From Oligoflexia bacterium (GTDB lineage Bacteria; Bdellovibrionota; Bdellovibrionia; Bdellovibrionales; Bdellovibrionaceae): a stretch of DNA of 64,000 nt. Shown in pieces: positions 35,969 through 44,468 of this stretch. The notes below the pieces were generated by a model. The model saw only the letters and a list, made by a program, of their open reading frames with translations. It was not told the DNA's origin and did no database searches. Made by a program: the position numbers and the translations under genes. Location of the stretch: contig BOLD01000001.1 in NCBI GenBank assembly GCA_016861345.1, forward strand, positions 310,001 through 374,000, read 5' to 3'. The number at the start of each line of letters is the position of its first letter. The first letter of the stretch is position 1.

Positions 35969-37261
35969 ATGAGAAAATCCATTTCCCTTCTATCTTGCGT
36001 CGTTCTTGCTAGCCTACAGTTTGCCTGTGCTGAGAAAAAACAGCTCACAGAGATGCACGGGGCGACAATTGAGATGCGAGATCAGACTAAGCACTTAGGG
36101 GCGACATCGGATGAAATGAATAAAACAACGACAAAGTTGGCCGAGACTTCAGATAAAATGCTGACGAACACGTCACAACTCAACGAGACCTCAAAAGACA
36201 TGCTCACCAATACTCAAGAGTTAAAGGAAACTTCAAAAGAAATGTTGGTGAACACACAGGAGCTCAAAGAAAAAACGGCAGAGACGAAGCGGGCCCTGGA
36301 TGAAATGAAAGGGGTCACGGAGGAGCTTTATGATGCCAATCGACAGGGGATGGCTCTTGGACTGCGCCGTGAATTAATTAAAAAACTACACGAGATGCCA
36401 GCGATGGAAAATAAGCTCGCAATTGCGGCCCAATATTTTCTTTCCTTTGAGATTCAGCTTTGGCAAGACTTCGGGCAAGACAAGCAATCTGAAGCACGCC
36501 TAAAGTTGGCCAAGGACGCTGCAATGGAATTTTTGTTAGAGGCTGAAGGTCTTGCTCCAAAGCGTGGAAAAGTTGCGGCTTTGTCTGATGTGACTGAAAT
36601 CAAATGGCTGGATTCCTTGATGTCCAATAATCCCCGAGCTTCATTTAATGCACTGGCTGCAATGATGCATAAAATGAATCGAAAACAAGTGAATCAGTTA
36701 AATAAGACTCAATCAGATGCGATGAGCCTTTATGATTTGATTGAGAAGGGACTAACGTACGATCTGCAATATCAAAAGGGACAGGTTCAGCTTTCTGAAG
36801 TTCCAGAATTTGCAAAGGAAGTTATTTTTCACAAAGATATTGCGATTCAACTTTTACAGACTCGTATGAACGTTCTGCCAACAATCTTTATGGCCCGAGT
36901 TTCAGGGTTAAACCAGAAGACACTGATCGGGAAGCTGAAGCAATTATATTTGCCCGGTCAAACATGGACTCTTAATTTTGATGAGCTTCACGGGGGAATT
37001 GTTGAATACTACAATCGAGAACTATTAGATCAAGCAGTTCGGTCTCGTCGATTATTAGAGGCCGCAGGAGTAACTCCAAAGGTTGAGGTTGATGTTTTGA
37101 AGCTTTACCATCAGATGAAGGTTGTCTCATCTCAGCGACTGGGAAAAACAGAAGATCTTGAAAAGCAAAAGATGCTTAAATCTCTGGATCAGATTTTTCA
37201 TCAGAGCAATCCAGAGACTGATATTCCGGCTCTTGAGCTCGATGTGGTTCTTGGCCCCTAA
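35969..37261 (+). CDS. Exported coiled-coil protein with 14-residue repeats
   Basis: 430 residues. Start ATG 35969 gives a signal peptide (MRKSISLLSCVVLASLQFAC) with a GAGGTG 4-5 bases upstream; the Cys could be lipidated, though Gln at -3 is atypical. Seen: residues about 40-105 contain near-identical two-heptad repeats (LNETSKDMLTNTQE, LKETSKEMLVNTQE), a parallel coiled coil like methyl-accepting-protein rods, then a helical globular region of about 300 residues ending EIPALELDVVLG-like acidic/hydrophobic residues. I recognise no family for the large domain. Probably envelope-located; role unknown. Confidence 0.78.
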   Translation: MRKSISLLSCVVLASLQFACAEKKQLTEMHGATIEMRDQTKHLGATSDEMNKTTTKLAETSDKMLTNTSQLNETSKDMLTNTQELKETSKEMLVNTQELKEKTAETKRALDEMKGVTEELYDANRQGMALGLRRELIKKLHEMPAMENKLAIAAQYFLSFEIQLWQDFGQDKQSEARLKLAKDAAMEFLLEAEGLAPKRGKVAALSDVTEIKWLDSLMSNNPRASFNALAAMMHKMNRKQVNQLNKTQSDAMSLYDLIEKGLTYDLQYQKGQVQLSEVPEFAKEVIFHKDIAIQLLQTRMNVLPTIFMARVSGLNQKTLIGKLKQLYLPGQTWTLNFDELHGGIVEYYNRELLDQAVRSRRLLEAAGVTPKVEVDVLKLYHQMKVVSSQRLGKTEDLEKQKMLKSLDQIFHQSNPETDIPALELDVVLGP

Positions 37262-37277
37262 GAATCAGTGTTCAGAA

Positions 37278-37895
37278 TTATAAAATCGAAAGAACGACAC
37301 TGAAGTATTGGCAAATGCATCCGGCGAGAACAAAAAGATGCCAAACCCCGTGGGCGTGTTTCCATCTTGTATCATTCACAAAAAAGACGATTCCGATTGT
37401 GTAAAAGGCTCCGCCCAGAATGAGCCAAGTCAGAGCAGCTGCTGTTAAGGCCTGCCAGAGATCTTTAATTGCAAATAAGATCAACCATCCCATAACGACA
37501 TAAATGAGAAGAGATAGTTTGCGAGTGACAGAGTTTCTGACTAACTCTTGACTGATGCCAAAAGCGGCTAGTCCCCAAATGATCCAAAAGAATATCCACC
37601 CATCAGCAGCTCTCAGGTTGACTAAGGTGAATGGGGTGTAGGTTCCTGCGATCATGAGATAGATAGCAATATAATCCAATTTTTGAAAAATGACTTTCGC
37701 TCGGCCCTTCAGGGAATGATAAAGAGTGGAAAATCCAAAAAGAAAAATCATCATGGCTCCATAAATGCTCGAGCTTGTGATTTTCCAGGGATCTTTTGTG
37801 ACCACAGCAAGAGTGATTAACACCGAAGCTCCAACCAGGCTCAGTGCAACTCCGACAAGATGAGAAATGCTGTTAAAACGTTCTCCGTAATACAT
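37278..37895 (-). CDS. Hemolysin III / PAQR-family membrane protein
   Basis: 205 residues, seven membrane segments. Seen: the family motifs ERFNSISHLVG at the N-terminus, FSTLYHSLKG, LDYIAIYLMIAGTYTPF and HAHGVWHLFVLAG, whose His and Asp residues form the zinc site of PAQR proteins. Known: bacterial members (YqfA, TrhA) affect membrane fluidity or lipid hydrolysis; the hemolysin name is historical. Follows cdd by 3 bp, so it is last of maf-cdd-PAQR. Confidence 0.92.
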   Translation of the reverse strand: MYYGERFNSISHLVGVALSLVGASVLITLAVVTKDPWKITSSSIYGAMMIFLFGFSTLYHSLKGRAKVIFQKLDYIAIYLMIAGTYTPFTLVNLRAADGWIFFWIIWGLAAFGISQELVRNSVTRKLSLLIYVVMGWLILFAIKDLWQALTAAALTWLILGGAFYTIGIVFFVNDTRWKHAHGVWHLFVLAGCICQYFSVVLSIL

Positions 37896-37898
37896 TCT

Positions 37899-38312
37899 TT
37901 AATACTTCTTCAAAAAAGCAGGTCCAAAGGCGTCGGGTAAAAGTTCTTTGAGTTTATATGTTTTCTTAATTCCTTCTAAGTTGCCCACATGAACTTTGAC
38001 ATCAGGATGAGCAAACTCGGCAATAACTTGTCGACAAAATCCACAAGGGGGCCAGGGATCTCTTGCATCGCTGACAACACAGATTTCTTCAATTTTAACT
38101 GGAGCCTGAGTTTCACTAACGGCTTTGACCACAGCAACTCTCTCGGCACAGATGGTGCCCCCGTAGCTTGCGTTTTCGACATTACAGCCAGAGTAAACAT
38201 ATCCATTATCCAATAAGACGGCAGCGCCAATTTTGTGATGACTGTAGGGAGAATAGGCATGGTTTCGCGCCTTACAGGCTTGGGTATGAAGTTGTTCTTT
38301 TTTTTCGCTCAT
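37899..38312 (-). CDS. cdd: Cytidine deaminase
   Basis: 137 residues, the short homotetrameric type. Deaminates cytidine and deoxycytidine in pyrimidine salvage. Seen: CNVENASYGGTICAERVAV with the zinc Cys and catalytic Glu, and PPCGFCRQVIAEF with the other two zinc cysteines; YSPYSHHKIGAAVLLDNG at the N-terminus. Start set at ATG 38312 (MSEKKEQL), with GAGGT upstream and a 4-bp ATGA overlap with the maf stop; an 8-residue longer frame lies inside maf. Nucleoside salvage complements dcd further along. Confidence 0.95.
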   Translation of the reverse strand: MSEKKEQLHTQACKARNHAYSPYSHHKIGAAVLLDNGYVYSGCNVENASYGGTICAERVAVVKAVSETQAPVKIEEICVVSDARDPWPPCGFCRQVIAEFAHPDVKVHVGNLEGIKKTYKLKELLPDAFGPAFLKKY

Positions 38313-38899
38313 AAGGACCTCGTATTTGGTATGCAATACCCGAATTCAGATAAGGTTTGTGTCAGCTCCATCAGGGGAAGTCCCTGAATGGCTGTAAAAT
38401 CTGTAGTTTCTATTTTTTCAAAAAGACAAATTCCTGATTTTTCAATTTTATAAGAACCGGCGCAGTCAAGGGGCTGATCCATCTCGATATAAGAACGGAT
38501 TTGGTCAGAGGATAATTTTCGCATCTGCATTTTTGTTAAATTCACCCAGGCTTTGACTTGTCCACGGTAAAAAACGGCTGTTGCGGTTAGAAGTTCATGA
38601 GATTGGCCATTCATTTTTGAAAGCTGAACAAAGGCATTTTCTTTTGTCTTTGGCTTGCCTAAAATTTCTGCTCCCAGTGTAACGACTTGATCGCCCCCAA
38701 TGACGCAATTTTCAGGTGTGCTTAAGCTCTTGGCTTTTTCAGTAGCTAGAAAAAGAGCCAGTTGAGCAGGTGAGTTCTCATTTGATTTTGCTATATCCTC
38801 GTCAAAAAGTGGGGCTTTGGCTTCAAAAGGCAGTCCAAGGCGGGCTATAAGCTCGCGACGGTAAGGAGATGTGGATGCCAGAATAAGAGAGGTCTCCAT
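38309..38899 (-). CDS. Maf/YceF-family nucleotide pyrophosphatase
   Basis: 196 residues from ATG 38899 (an ATG five codons earlier at 38914 overlaps the -10 of its promoter). Seen: LILASTSPYRRELIARLGLPF, GGDQVVTLGAEILGKPKTKENA, CAGSYKIEKSGICLFEKIE and IQGLPLMELTQTL. The Ser-Pro-Tyr-Arg-Arg and LDCAGSYK blocks follow the YceF (7-methyl-GTP pyrophosphatase) branch, rather than the dTTP/UTP Maf branch. Removes modified nucleotides. First gene of maf-cdd-PAQR and divergent from fur. Confidence 0.9.
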   Translation of the reverse strand: METSLILASTSPYRRELIARLGLPFEAKAPLFDEDIAKSNENSPAQLALFLATEKAKSLSTPENCVIGGDQVVTLGAEILGKPKTKENAFVQLSKMNGQSHELLTATAVFYRGQVKAWVNLTKMQMRKLSSDQIRSYIEMDQPLDCAGSYKIEKSGICLFEKIETTDFTAIQGLPLMELTQTLSEFGYCIPNTRSL

Positions 38900-38907
38900 A
38901 TGTGAGT

Positions 38908-38936
38908 ATTTCATTTCGGAACCAGGGTGGGGTCAA
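38908..38936 (-). promoter_or_regulatory. Promoter candidate for maf-cdd-PAQR
   Basis: Minus strand TTGACC (5/6), 17 bp, TGAAAT (4/6), then eight bases to ATG 38899, which suggests a start 1-2 bases before the codon. It also settles the choice between two maf start codons, because the upstream ATG lies in the -10 itself. Confidence 0.42.
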
Positions 38937-38990
38937 GGTATTTGGCGACATGATTTTGGAGATGATGACTGGCTGCATTTCTATAGAATT

Positions 38991-39009
38991 GATATTGATA
39001 ATTATTCTC
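38991..39009 (+). promoter_or_regulatory. Fur box upstream of fur
   Basis: GATATTGATAATTATTCTC matches 16 of 19 bases of the classical Fur operator GATAATGATAATCATTATC. It covers a promoter made of TTGATA (38989-38994), 18 bp and TAGTAT (39013-39018). Bound repressor would block RNA polymerase, so this indicates iron-dependent autorepression of the adjacent regulator. It may also affect the divergent maf operon 55 bp away. Confidence 0.72.
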
Positions 39010-39032
39010 AATTAGTATACACACTCTGCTGT

Positions 39033-39521
39033 ATGACACTGCCTAGACAACATTCCGAAAGACATGCTGAAAAATTAGTTCGCCGAGAGAAAATCGAATC
39101 GAAGAATTTTAAAAACATTATTCGAGATATGGGGATGAAGGTTACCGACCAGCGTCTGCTCATTCTTGAGGCCTTGACTGCTGGGCGAGCCCATGTGACA
39201 GCACAAGAGGTCTTTGAAGTTGTTGTTGAAAAAGATGCTTCGATTGGATTCGCGACGGTCTATCGGTTTTTAAGAAAATTAACCGAGTCAGGCTTTGTAA
39301 ATGAAGTTCGAATGGGTGGTCTAGCTGCTCGGTACGAAATGTCCTCTCAAGTCCACCATGACCATTTAACTTGTACTCACTGCGGTAAAATTTGTGAGTT
39401 TGAAAACCATGATATTGAAAAACTGCAAGAATCTGTTGCAAAGCAATTTGGTTACCAGTTAACGGGGCATGTCTTGGAACTTTACGGGCTTTGTCGAGAC
39501 TGTCAAAAAAAGTCGACTTAA
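39033..39521 (+). CDS. fur: Ferric-uptake-type regulator
   Basis: 162 residues from ATG 39033; a longer frame upstream runs through the Fur box and is rejected. Seen: winged-helix DNA-binding domain (MKVTDQRLLILEALTAG, SIGFATVYRFLRKLTESGFV), then the metal/dimer domain with HHDHLTCTHCGKICEFEN and a second structural pair CRDCQKK. Known: Fur, Zur and PerR share this form; the upstream Fur-type operator favours Fur. There is no clear ribosome-binding site and the predicted leader is about 8 bases. Precedes uvrA on the same strand by 56 bp. Confidence 0.88.
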   Translation: MTLPRQHSERHAEKLVRREKIESKNFKNIIRDMGMKVTDQRLLILEALTAGRAHVTAQEVFEVVVEKDASIGFATVYRFLRKLTESGFVNEVRMGGLAARYEMSSQVHHDHLTCTHCGKICEFENHDIEKLQESVAKQFGYQLTGHVLELYGLCRDCQKKST

Positions 39522-39577
39522 CTCGATTCTCATCAGTTGGACTTGAGCCCATCACTAAGTTCTGAGATGATTTTCGG

Positions 39578-42196
39578 ATGGCAGAAGTTGAGAAAAAACA
39601 TTTTGATGGGATCACGGTGAAAAATGCCCGTGAACACAACCTCAAGGGCGTTAGCCTTCAGATTCCTCGAAATAAGATCACAGTGATGACAGGTTTAAGT
39701 GGCAGCGGTAAATCGTCATTGGCTTTTGATACTATCTATGCCGAGGGGCAGCGACGCTACGTCGAAAGTCTTTCTGCCTATGCTAGAAATTTTCTTGAGC
39801 AAATGAAAAAGCCCGAAGTTGACTCGGTGACGGGTTTATCTCCGGCAATTGCGATTGATCAAAAATCAGTGGGGAATAATCCCAGGTCAACTGTTGGAAC
39901 GGTGACGGAAATTTATGATTATTTACGACTTCTTTTTGCAAAAGTTGGAGTTCCCGAATGTCCAACCCATAAAATTCCGGTTGAGAGCCAGACACCCAAT
40001 CAAATTATTGAGGACATCTTAAAAAAAGAAATGGGCTCAAAATTTTATATTTTAGCTCCTATGGCCCAAGGAAAAAAAGGTGAGTTTCTTGCTGAATTTC
40101 AAAAATGGGCGAAAAAAGGATTCGTTAAAGCCAAAGTCGATGGAGAAATGATAGAGCTAGAAAGCGCAAAGAAACTGGCAAAAACCAAAGTTCACGATAT
40201 TGACCTAGTTGTTGACCAATTGATTTTAAAAGAAAATCTTCGAACCAGATTGGCAGAAAGTGTGAACACAGCGTTAGTGATGGCTTCAGGACGCTTGGTT
40301 GTCGAAACAACTGATGGGAATCGAACCGCTTATTCACTGCACTCGGCCTGTCCTGTATGTGGTTTTGGTTTCCCAGAGCTTGAGCCAAGAATATTTAGTT
40401 TCAATAACCCTCGGGGGGCATGTCCCACCTGTAAGGGCTTAGGCACGACGGATTTGGTTGAAACAGAAGAATATGAGCACGGGGGCGAAGGGGGCCGAGT
40501 ACTTCAAAAGATTTCTTATCGGTATAAGAATGAAAAGAAAATTTCTGATGATGCTGAAGAAGACGAAGAATTAGAAATCAGTGTGTGTCCAGCATGTCAT
40601 GGAACTCGGTTAAGAGAAGAATCCTTGAATATCCGGGTCGGTGGAAAAAATATTGCTGAACTGTCAGAGATTTCTTGTTCTGAATTGTATGATTGGGCTG
40701 TAAATCTAAAAGTGAAATCAAAAGATCAACTGATTGCGGATAAAATTTTAAAACAAATTCTTTCTCGACTAGAATACTTAAAGCGAGTTGGCGCGGGGTA
40801 TTTATCACTGAGCCGAACCAGTCGAACTTTATCTGGTGGAGAAGCACAGCGAATTCGTCTTGCGACTCAAGTGGGTTCAGGATTAATCGGGGTTCTTTAT
40901 GTTATGGATGAGCCCAGTATTGGGTTACACCCAAGGGATCATCATCGGCTTTTAGAAATTATCCGAGATTTAAAAGATCGAGGAAACACCATTTTGCTTG
41001 TTGAGCATGACGAAGACACGATTCGTTTTGCGGATCACGTGATTGATCTTGGCCCCCGGGCCGGTGTGCTAGGGGGAGAGCTGATGGCCGCAGGCACGCC
41101 TGAAGAAATAGAAAAAAATAAAAACAGTCTGACGGGCAGATATTTAAGTGGAGAGTTGAGAATTCCTGTTCCCGCTCAAAGAAGAAAAGGAAATGGGAAG
41201 AGTCTTCACTTAAAAGGTGCAACAGGAAATAACCTTCAAAATGTGGACATTTCCATTCCTCTTGGCACTTTGACAGTGGTTACAGGAGTGTCCGGCAGTG
41301 GAAAATCGACCTTGATCATCGATACTTTATATCGAAAATTGGCGCAGCATTTTTATCGATCATCTGTTCAACCTGCGCCATTTCAATCCATACAGGGATT
41401 AGAACACCTTGATAAAGTGGTTGAGATTGATCAGCGACCAATTGGACGCACGCCAAGGTCAACGCCTGCGACCTATGTCGGACTTTTTCCTCTGATTCGA
41501 GATTTATATGCCAATATTCCCGAGGCTAAACTTCGCGGTTACGAGCCGGGACGATTCAGTTTCAATGTCAAAGGTGGTCGATGTGAAACCTGTCAAGGGC
41601 ATGGGCAGATTCGAATGGAGATGCACTTTTTAGCTGATGTTTTTGTGACCTGTGATACCTGTTTAGGGGCCCGGTATAACCGAGAAACATTAAATATTAA
41701 ATACAAAGGCAAGTCGATCGCCGATGTTCTGAATATGCCAGTCACCGAGGCCCTTGAGTTTTTTCAAAACCATCCACATATTTTTAAGAAATTGGAAACT
41801 CTTCATCAAGTTGGACTTGATTACATGACACTGGGACAGAGCTCGACAACTTTATCAGGTGGCGAAGCTCAGCGAGTGAAACTTTCAAAAGAGCTTTCCA
41901 AGCGAAGCACAGGAAAGACCCTTTATATTTTGGATGAGCCGACGACGGGGCTTCATTTTGATGACATCAAAAAGTTAATTGAATTGTTACAGGAACTTGC
42001 CAATCAAGGAAATACCTTGGTGGTGATTGAACATCATCTCGATGTGATTAAGTCTGCGGATCATGTGATTGATATGGGGCCTGATGGGGGAAAAAATGGG
42101 GGGCGCCTTGTTGCAAGCGGCACCCCCGAAGAAGTCAGTCGTGTTGTTGATTCAGAGACAGGAAAGTTTCTTAAAAAGTTCCTGCCGAAAAGATAA
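39578..42196 (+). CDS. uvrA: Excinuclease ABC subunit A
   Basis: 872 residues, about 70 fewer than E. coli UvrA. Damage-recognition ATPase of nucleotide excision repair. Seen: Walker A MTGLSGSGKSSLA (about residue 37), zinc finger 1 (CPVCGFGF...CPTCKGLG), signature TLSGGEAQRIRLATQVGSG, Walker B VLYVMDEPSIGLHPRD, second half with TGVSGSGKSTL, zinc finger 2 (CETCQGHG...CDTCLGARY), TLSGGEAQRVKLSKEL and LYILDEPTTGLHFDD. The loss maps mainly to the segment after the first zinc finger, where a Glu/Asp-rich stretch (SDDAEEDEELE) is all that links to the second half of the finger. All catalytic parts are present. Abuts the next gene's stop with no gap. Confidence 0.95.
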   Translation: MAEVEKKHFDGITVKNAREHNLKGVSLQIPRNKITVMTGLSGSGKSSLAFDTIYAEGQRRYVESLSAYARNFLEQMKKPEVDSVTGLSPAIAIDQKSVGNNPRSTVGTVTEIYDYLRLLFAKVGVPECPTHKIPVESQTPNQIIEDILKKEMGSKFYILAPMAQGKKGEFLAEFQKWAKKGFVKAKVDGEMIELESAKKLAKTKVHDIDLVVDQLILKENLRTRLAESVNTALVMASGRLVVETTDGNRTAYSLHSACPVCGFGFPELEPRIFSFNNPRGACPTCKGLGTTDLVETEEYEHGGEGGRVLQKISYRYKNEKKISDDAEEDEELEISVCPACHGTRLREESLNIRVGGKNIAELSEISCSELYDWAVNLKVKSKDQLIADKILKQILSRLEYLKRVGAGYLSLSRTSRTLSGGEAQRIRLATQVGSGLIGVLYVMDEPSIGLHPRDHHRLLEIIRDLKDRGNTILLVEHDEDTIRFADHVIDLGPRAGVLGGELMAAGTPEEIEKNKNSLTGRYLSGELRIPVPAQRRKGNGKSLHLKGATGNNLQNVDISIPLGTLTVVTGVSGSGKSTLIIDTLYRKLAQHFYRSSVQPAPFQSIQGLEHLDKVVEIDQRPIGRTPRSTPATYVGLFPLIRDLYANIPEAKLRGYEPGRFSFNVKGGRCETCQGHGQIRMEMHFLADVFVTCDTCLGARYNRETLNIKYKGKSIADVLNMPVTEALEFFQNHPHIFKKLETLHQVGLDYMTLGQSSTTLSGGEAQRVKLSKELSKRSTGKTLYILDEPTTGLHFDDIKKLIELLQELANQGNTLVVIEHHLDVIKSADHVIDMGPDGGKNGGRLVASGTPEEVSRVVDSETGKFLKKFLPKR

Positions 42197-43276
42197 TTAC
42201 TGACAAATAAATCCAGTTAAAGTGACTTGTCCGCTCAAACCAGCAGTTGATGTGATTTGAGAACAAGACACTCCAGTTTCAACTGATACTTTGTAGCCAG
42301 CATCAAGCCATGATTGAACTTCAGCTTGACCACCCACTTCGAAGAGACCATCAAACTTTTTCCAGGAACAAGACTTCACAAGAGTCTCAGGAAGTGGCTG
42401 ACCCGGAAGAACAGTCAGTGGCGGTAGATCTCGGCTTGTGATCATACAACTTCGAAGCTGATCACGAATGGCTTGAATGGTGTTCCATCGAGTTCGAGCG
42501 GCAGAGGTCCACTGACTGGGATCACATTGTCCAAGACCGTAGCAAAGGTCATAGTATTCTTTTGTGAGCATGGGGCCAGCAAGAACTGTTGCAGGATCTT
42601 CGCCACCACAAAAGACTTTGATGATGTCAGCATGGTAGACTCCGAAATACTGTTCAAAGTGATCAGTATATGGAGGTTGATACCAGAGCCCACCATAGAT
42701 TTTATTTCTCATGTAAGGATCATCACCTAAAAGAGCTGCGATGGTTAGGGCTTGAGAGTCATACATGGATGTCTCTGGGTAGATAGCCTGAGTACAAGCT
42801 TGAATTTTAGACACAGCTTGAAGTTGAGTTATGGTTGTGTGAGTTGGTGAATTGCTTGCATTTTTAATTGGGCAAGAAAGGTATTGAATTTGAGCAAGTT
42901 TTTCTGCCTTTGTTGATGGTTGCCAAGCAGGAACCGTAGGAACTGTGTAGTCACACGAAAGACAAGAAGATACGGATTGTCCTTTTGTGCAAGTTCCAGT
43001 GGTTTTTTGAGGAGCAGGTGGTGCAGGTGGTGGCACAACCACAGGAGGGGGTTCTGGGACAACAACCACAGGTGGTGGCTCCGGAGTCACAACAGGGGGT
43101 TCTGGTGTAACAACCACAGGTGGTGGTTCTGGTGTAACGGGAATCATGGGATCATCATAGTCATCCGGCGGCGCAGCCATTTTGGTATTCTCTGCTTGAA
43201 GGGCATTCTGGAAGTTCACCTTACTGCAGCCGACCAGCGCGAACATAAGGATGAGAACGTATTTGGCATTTTTCAT
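42197..43276 (-). CDS. Lipoprotein with Pro-Glu-Pro-Val linker and Cys-rich domain
   Basis: 359 residues. Seen: lipoprotein signal (MKNAKYVLILMFALVGC), then residues about 45-92 made of repeated PEPPPVVV-type units, the DNA of which is also repetitive, then a 265-residue domain with many cysteines (TCTKGQSVSSCLSCDY; LCYGLGQCDP; SCSWKK; FICQ). The linker looks like an extended spacer that holds the domain away from the membrane, and paired cysteines suggest disulfides. No catalytic motif found. Upstream is a 310-bp noncoding gap. Function unknown; translation of the linker should depend on EF-P. Confidence 0.82.
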   Translation of the reverse strand: MKNAKYVLILMFALVGCSKVNFQNALQAENTKMAAPPDDYDDPMIPVTPEPPPVVVTPEPPVVTPEPPPVVVVPEPPPVVVPPPAPPAPQKTTGTCTKGQSVSSCLSCDYTVPTVPAWQPSTKAEKLAQIQYLSCPIKNASNSPTHTTITQLQAVSKIQACTQAIYPETSMYDSQALTIAALLGDDPYMRNKIYGGLWYQPPYTDHFEQYFGVYHADIIKVFCGGEDPATVLAGPMLTKEYYDLCYGLGQCDPSQWTSAARTRWNTIQAIRDQLRSCMITSRDLPPLTVLPGQPLPETLVKSCSWKKFDGLFEVGGQAEVQSWLDAGYKVSVETGVSCSQITSTAGLSGQVTLTGFICQ

Positions 43277-43586
43277 GGTAGACCTCCGGTATCATGCTAA
43301 CGCAAACCCGAGGCCAACTTTTGGTTGTGGATATCGATTTCTAACTCGATGAAATGTTTGGAGCTTCTTATTTTGAGACTTCAAAAAATTGAATTTTTAT
43401 TGGCTAAACTTTGATCCTGTATATTTCTCAAACAAATTTTTTTGAAATAATCGAATCATAATTTTCATTTTTTGCGAATGCACACTAGACTGGACTGAGG
43501 TCAGTTAGGGGATTTTCATTCAAATTAGTCTGAAAATGTCTGATCTATGAACAGTAGATCTGCCAGTTTTCATTTTTCTGAAAAAC
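43277..43586. other. AT-rich intergenic stretch (310 bp)
   Basis: Between the leftward EamA-type gene (ending at 43587) and the start of the leftward Cys-rich lipoprotein. A 6-bp inverted repeat GATCTA/TAGATC (43542-43547, 43555-43560) lies about 30 bases past the EamA stop and could be a weak terminator. The rest is A/T-rich with direct repeats of TGAAAAT and is likely promoter and leader for the lipoprotein. No gene seen. Confidence 0.4.
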
Positions 43587-44468
43587 TTATTTTCGTTTCT
43601 GCTCAATGATTGTTGCTCCAAAGCAGGCAAAAAAGATCAATCCAGCGCCAAATGACTGCAGGTTATTTAAGCGTTCGCCCAAGAAGAGATAGGCAAAGAA
43701 GTAGGAAAAGGGGGACTCCATCATGAAAAGAAGACTTGCCAGTGAGGGGGGTAAAACCTTTTGAGCTTTCACTTGAATGTAAAAAGCAAAAAGAGAAGAC
43801 CCCAGTCCCAAACTGAGAATTCCGATCCATGCTTTGGTGTCTAAGGGAGCTAAACTCCAACGTGTATCTAAAGCTAATAAACAAAGTGCAAAGAGAGCGC
43901 ACCAGAAAGACTGGAAAATATTAAAGGCAAAGTGATGTTGAGACCGGGGAGCAATTTTGCCCACATAGAGAATATGAAAAGCTGCAGTAAAGGCATTGGC
44001 TAATGTTAAAGAGTCCCCAAGGCTCCACGTGCTCCATTGAAAATCAACAATCATTGCCGTTCCCGCGACAGCAAGGCCAACAAATAAAAAATGTAGAGGA
44101 TGAAGTTTTTCTTTTTGGAAAAAATAACCAAGTAAGGGAACAATAATAACATAGAGAGTGGTGATAAAAGAAGATTTAGTGGCCGTGGTGGTTATGAGCC
44201 CCCAAGTTTGTAGAATCAAGGTCAGCCCTAGCCAGAATCCCGCCCAGAAGGATAAGCGAAATTCATTTCTCCACATTTTATAATCACGATTGAAGATAAA
44301 TAAAATGCCTAATCCGACAACAAAGGCCAGGGCAAATCGATAAAAGATGATGGCCGGTGAACCCAAAAAGCGTAAAGCCCACACGGTGCCGATAAATCCA
44401 AAACCCCAAAGGATTGAAGCTGTTGTGAGCTCAATCGAAGGCTTCAGAAAAGATTTTATCTTGCTCAA
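43587..44468 (-). CDS. EamA/DMT-family exporter
   Basis: 293 residues, ten membrane segments in two EamA repeats. Seen: ASILWGFGFIGTVWALRFLG in repeat 1, WAGFWLGLTLILQTWGLITT, and in the second half VKAQKVLPPSLASLLFMMES and PFSYFFAYLFLGERLNN. Known: DMT proteins export amino acids, purines or other metabolites; substrate unknown. Start is TTG 44468 with GAGG 8 bases upstream; the gene overlaps the end of the reductase gene by 38 bp, so both are one unit. Confidence 0.88.
   Translation of the reverse strand: MSKIKSFLKPSIELTTASILWGFGFIGTVWALRFLGSPAIIFYRFALAFVVGLGILFIFNRDYKMWRNEFRLSFWAGFWLGLTLILQTWGLITTTATKSSFITTLYVIIVPLLGYFFQKEKLHPLHFLFVGLAVAGTAMIVDFQWSTWSLGDSLTLANAFTAAFHILYVGKIAPRSQHHFAFNIFQSFWCALFALCLLALDTRWSLAPLDTKAWIGILSLGLGSSLFAFYIQVKAQKVLPPSLASLLFMMESPFSYFFAYLFLGERLNNLQSFGAGLIFFACFGATIIEQKRK

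Noticed and set aside
39544-39571. Promoter before uvrA of the leaderless type (TTGAGC, GATGAT)
   Set aside because: The spacer is 16 bp and both hexamers are weak; uvrA may simply be read from the fur promoter.
42920-43300. 126-codon rightward frame rich in Trp, His and Arg
   Set aside because: It is the complement of the proline-rich linker of the lipoprotein; repeats of CCA/GGT produce the strange composition.
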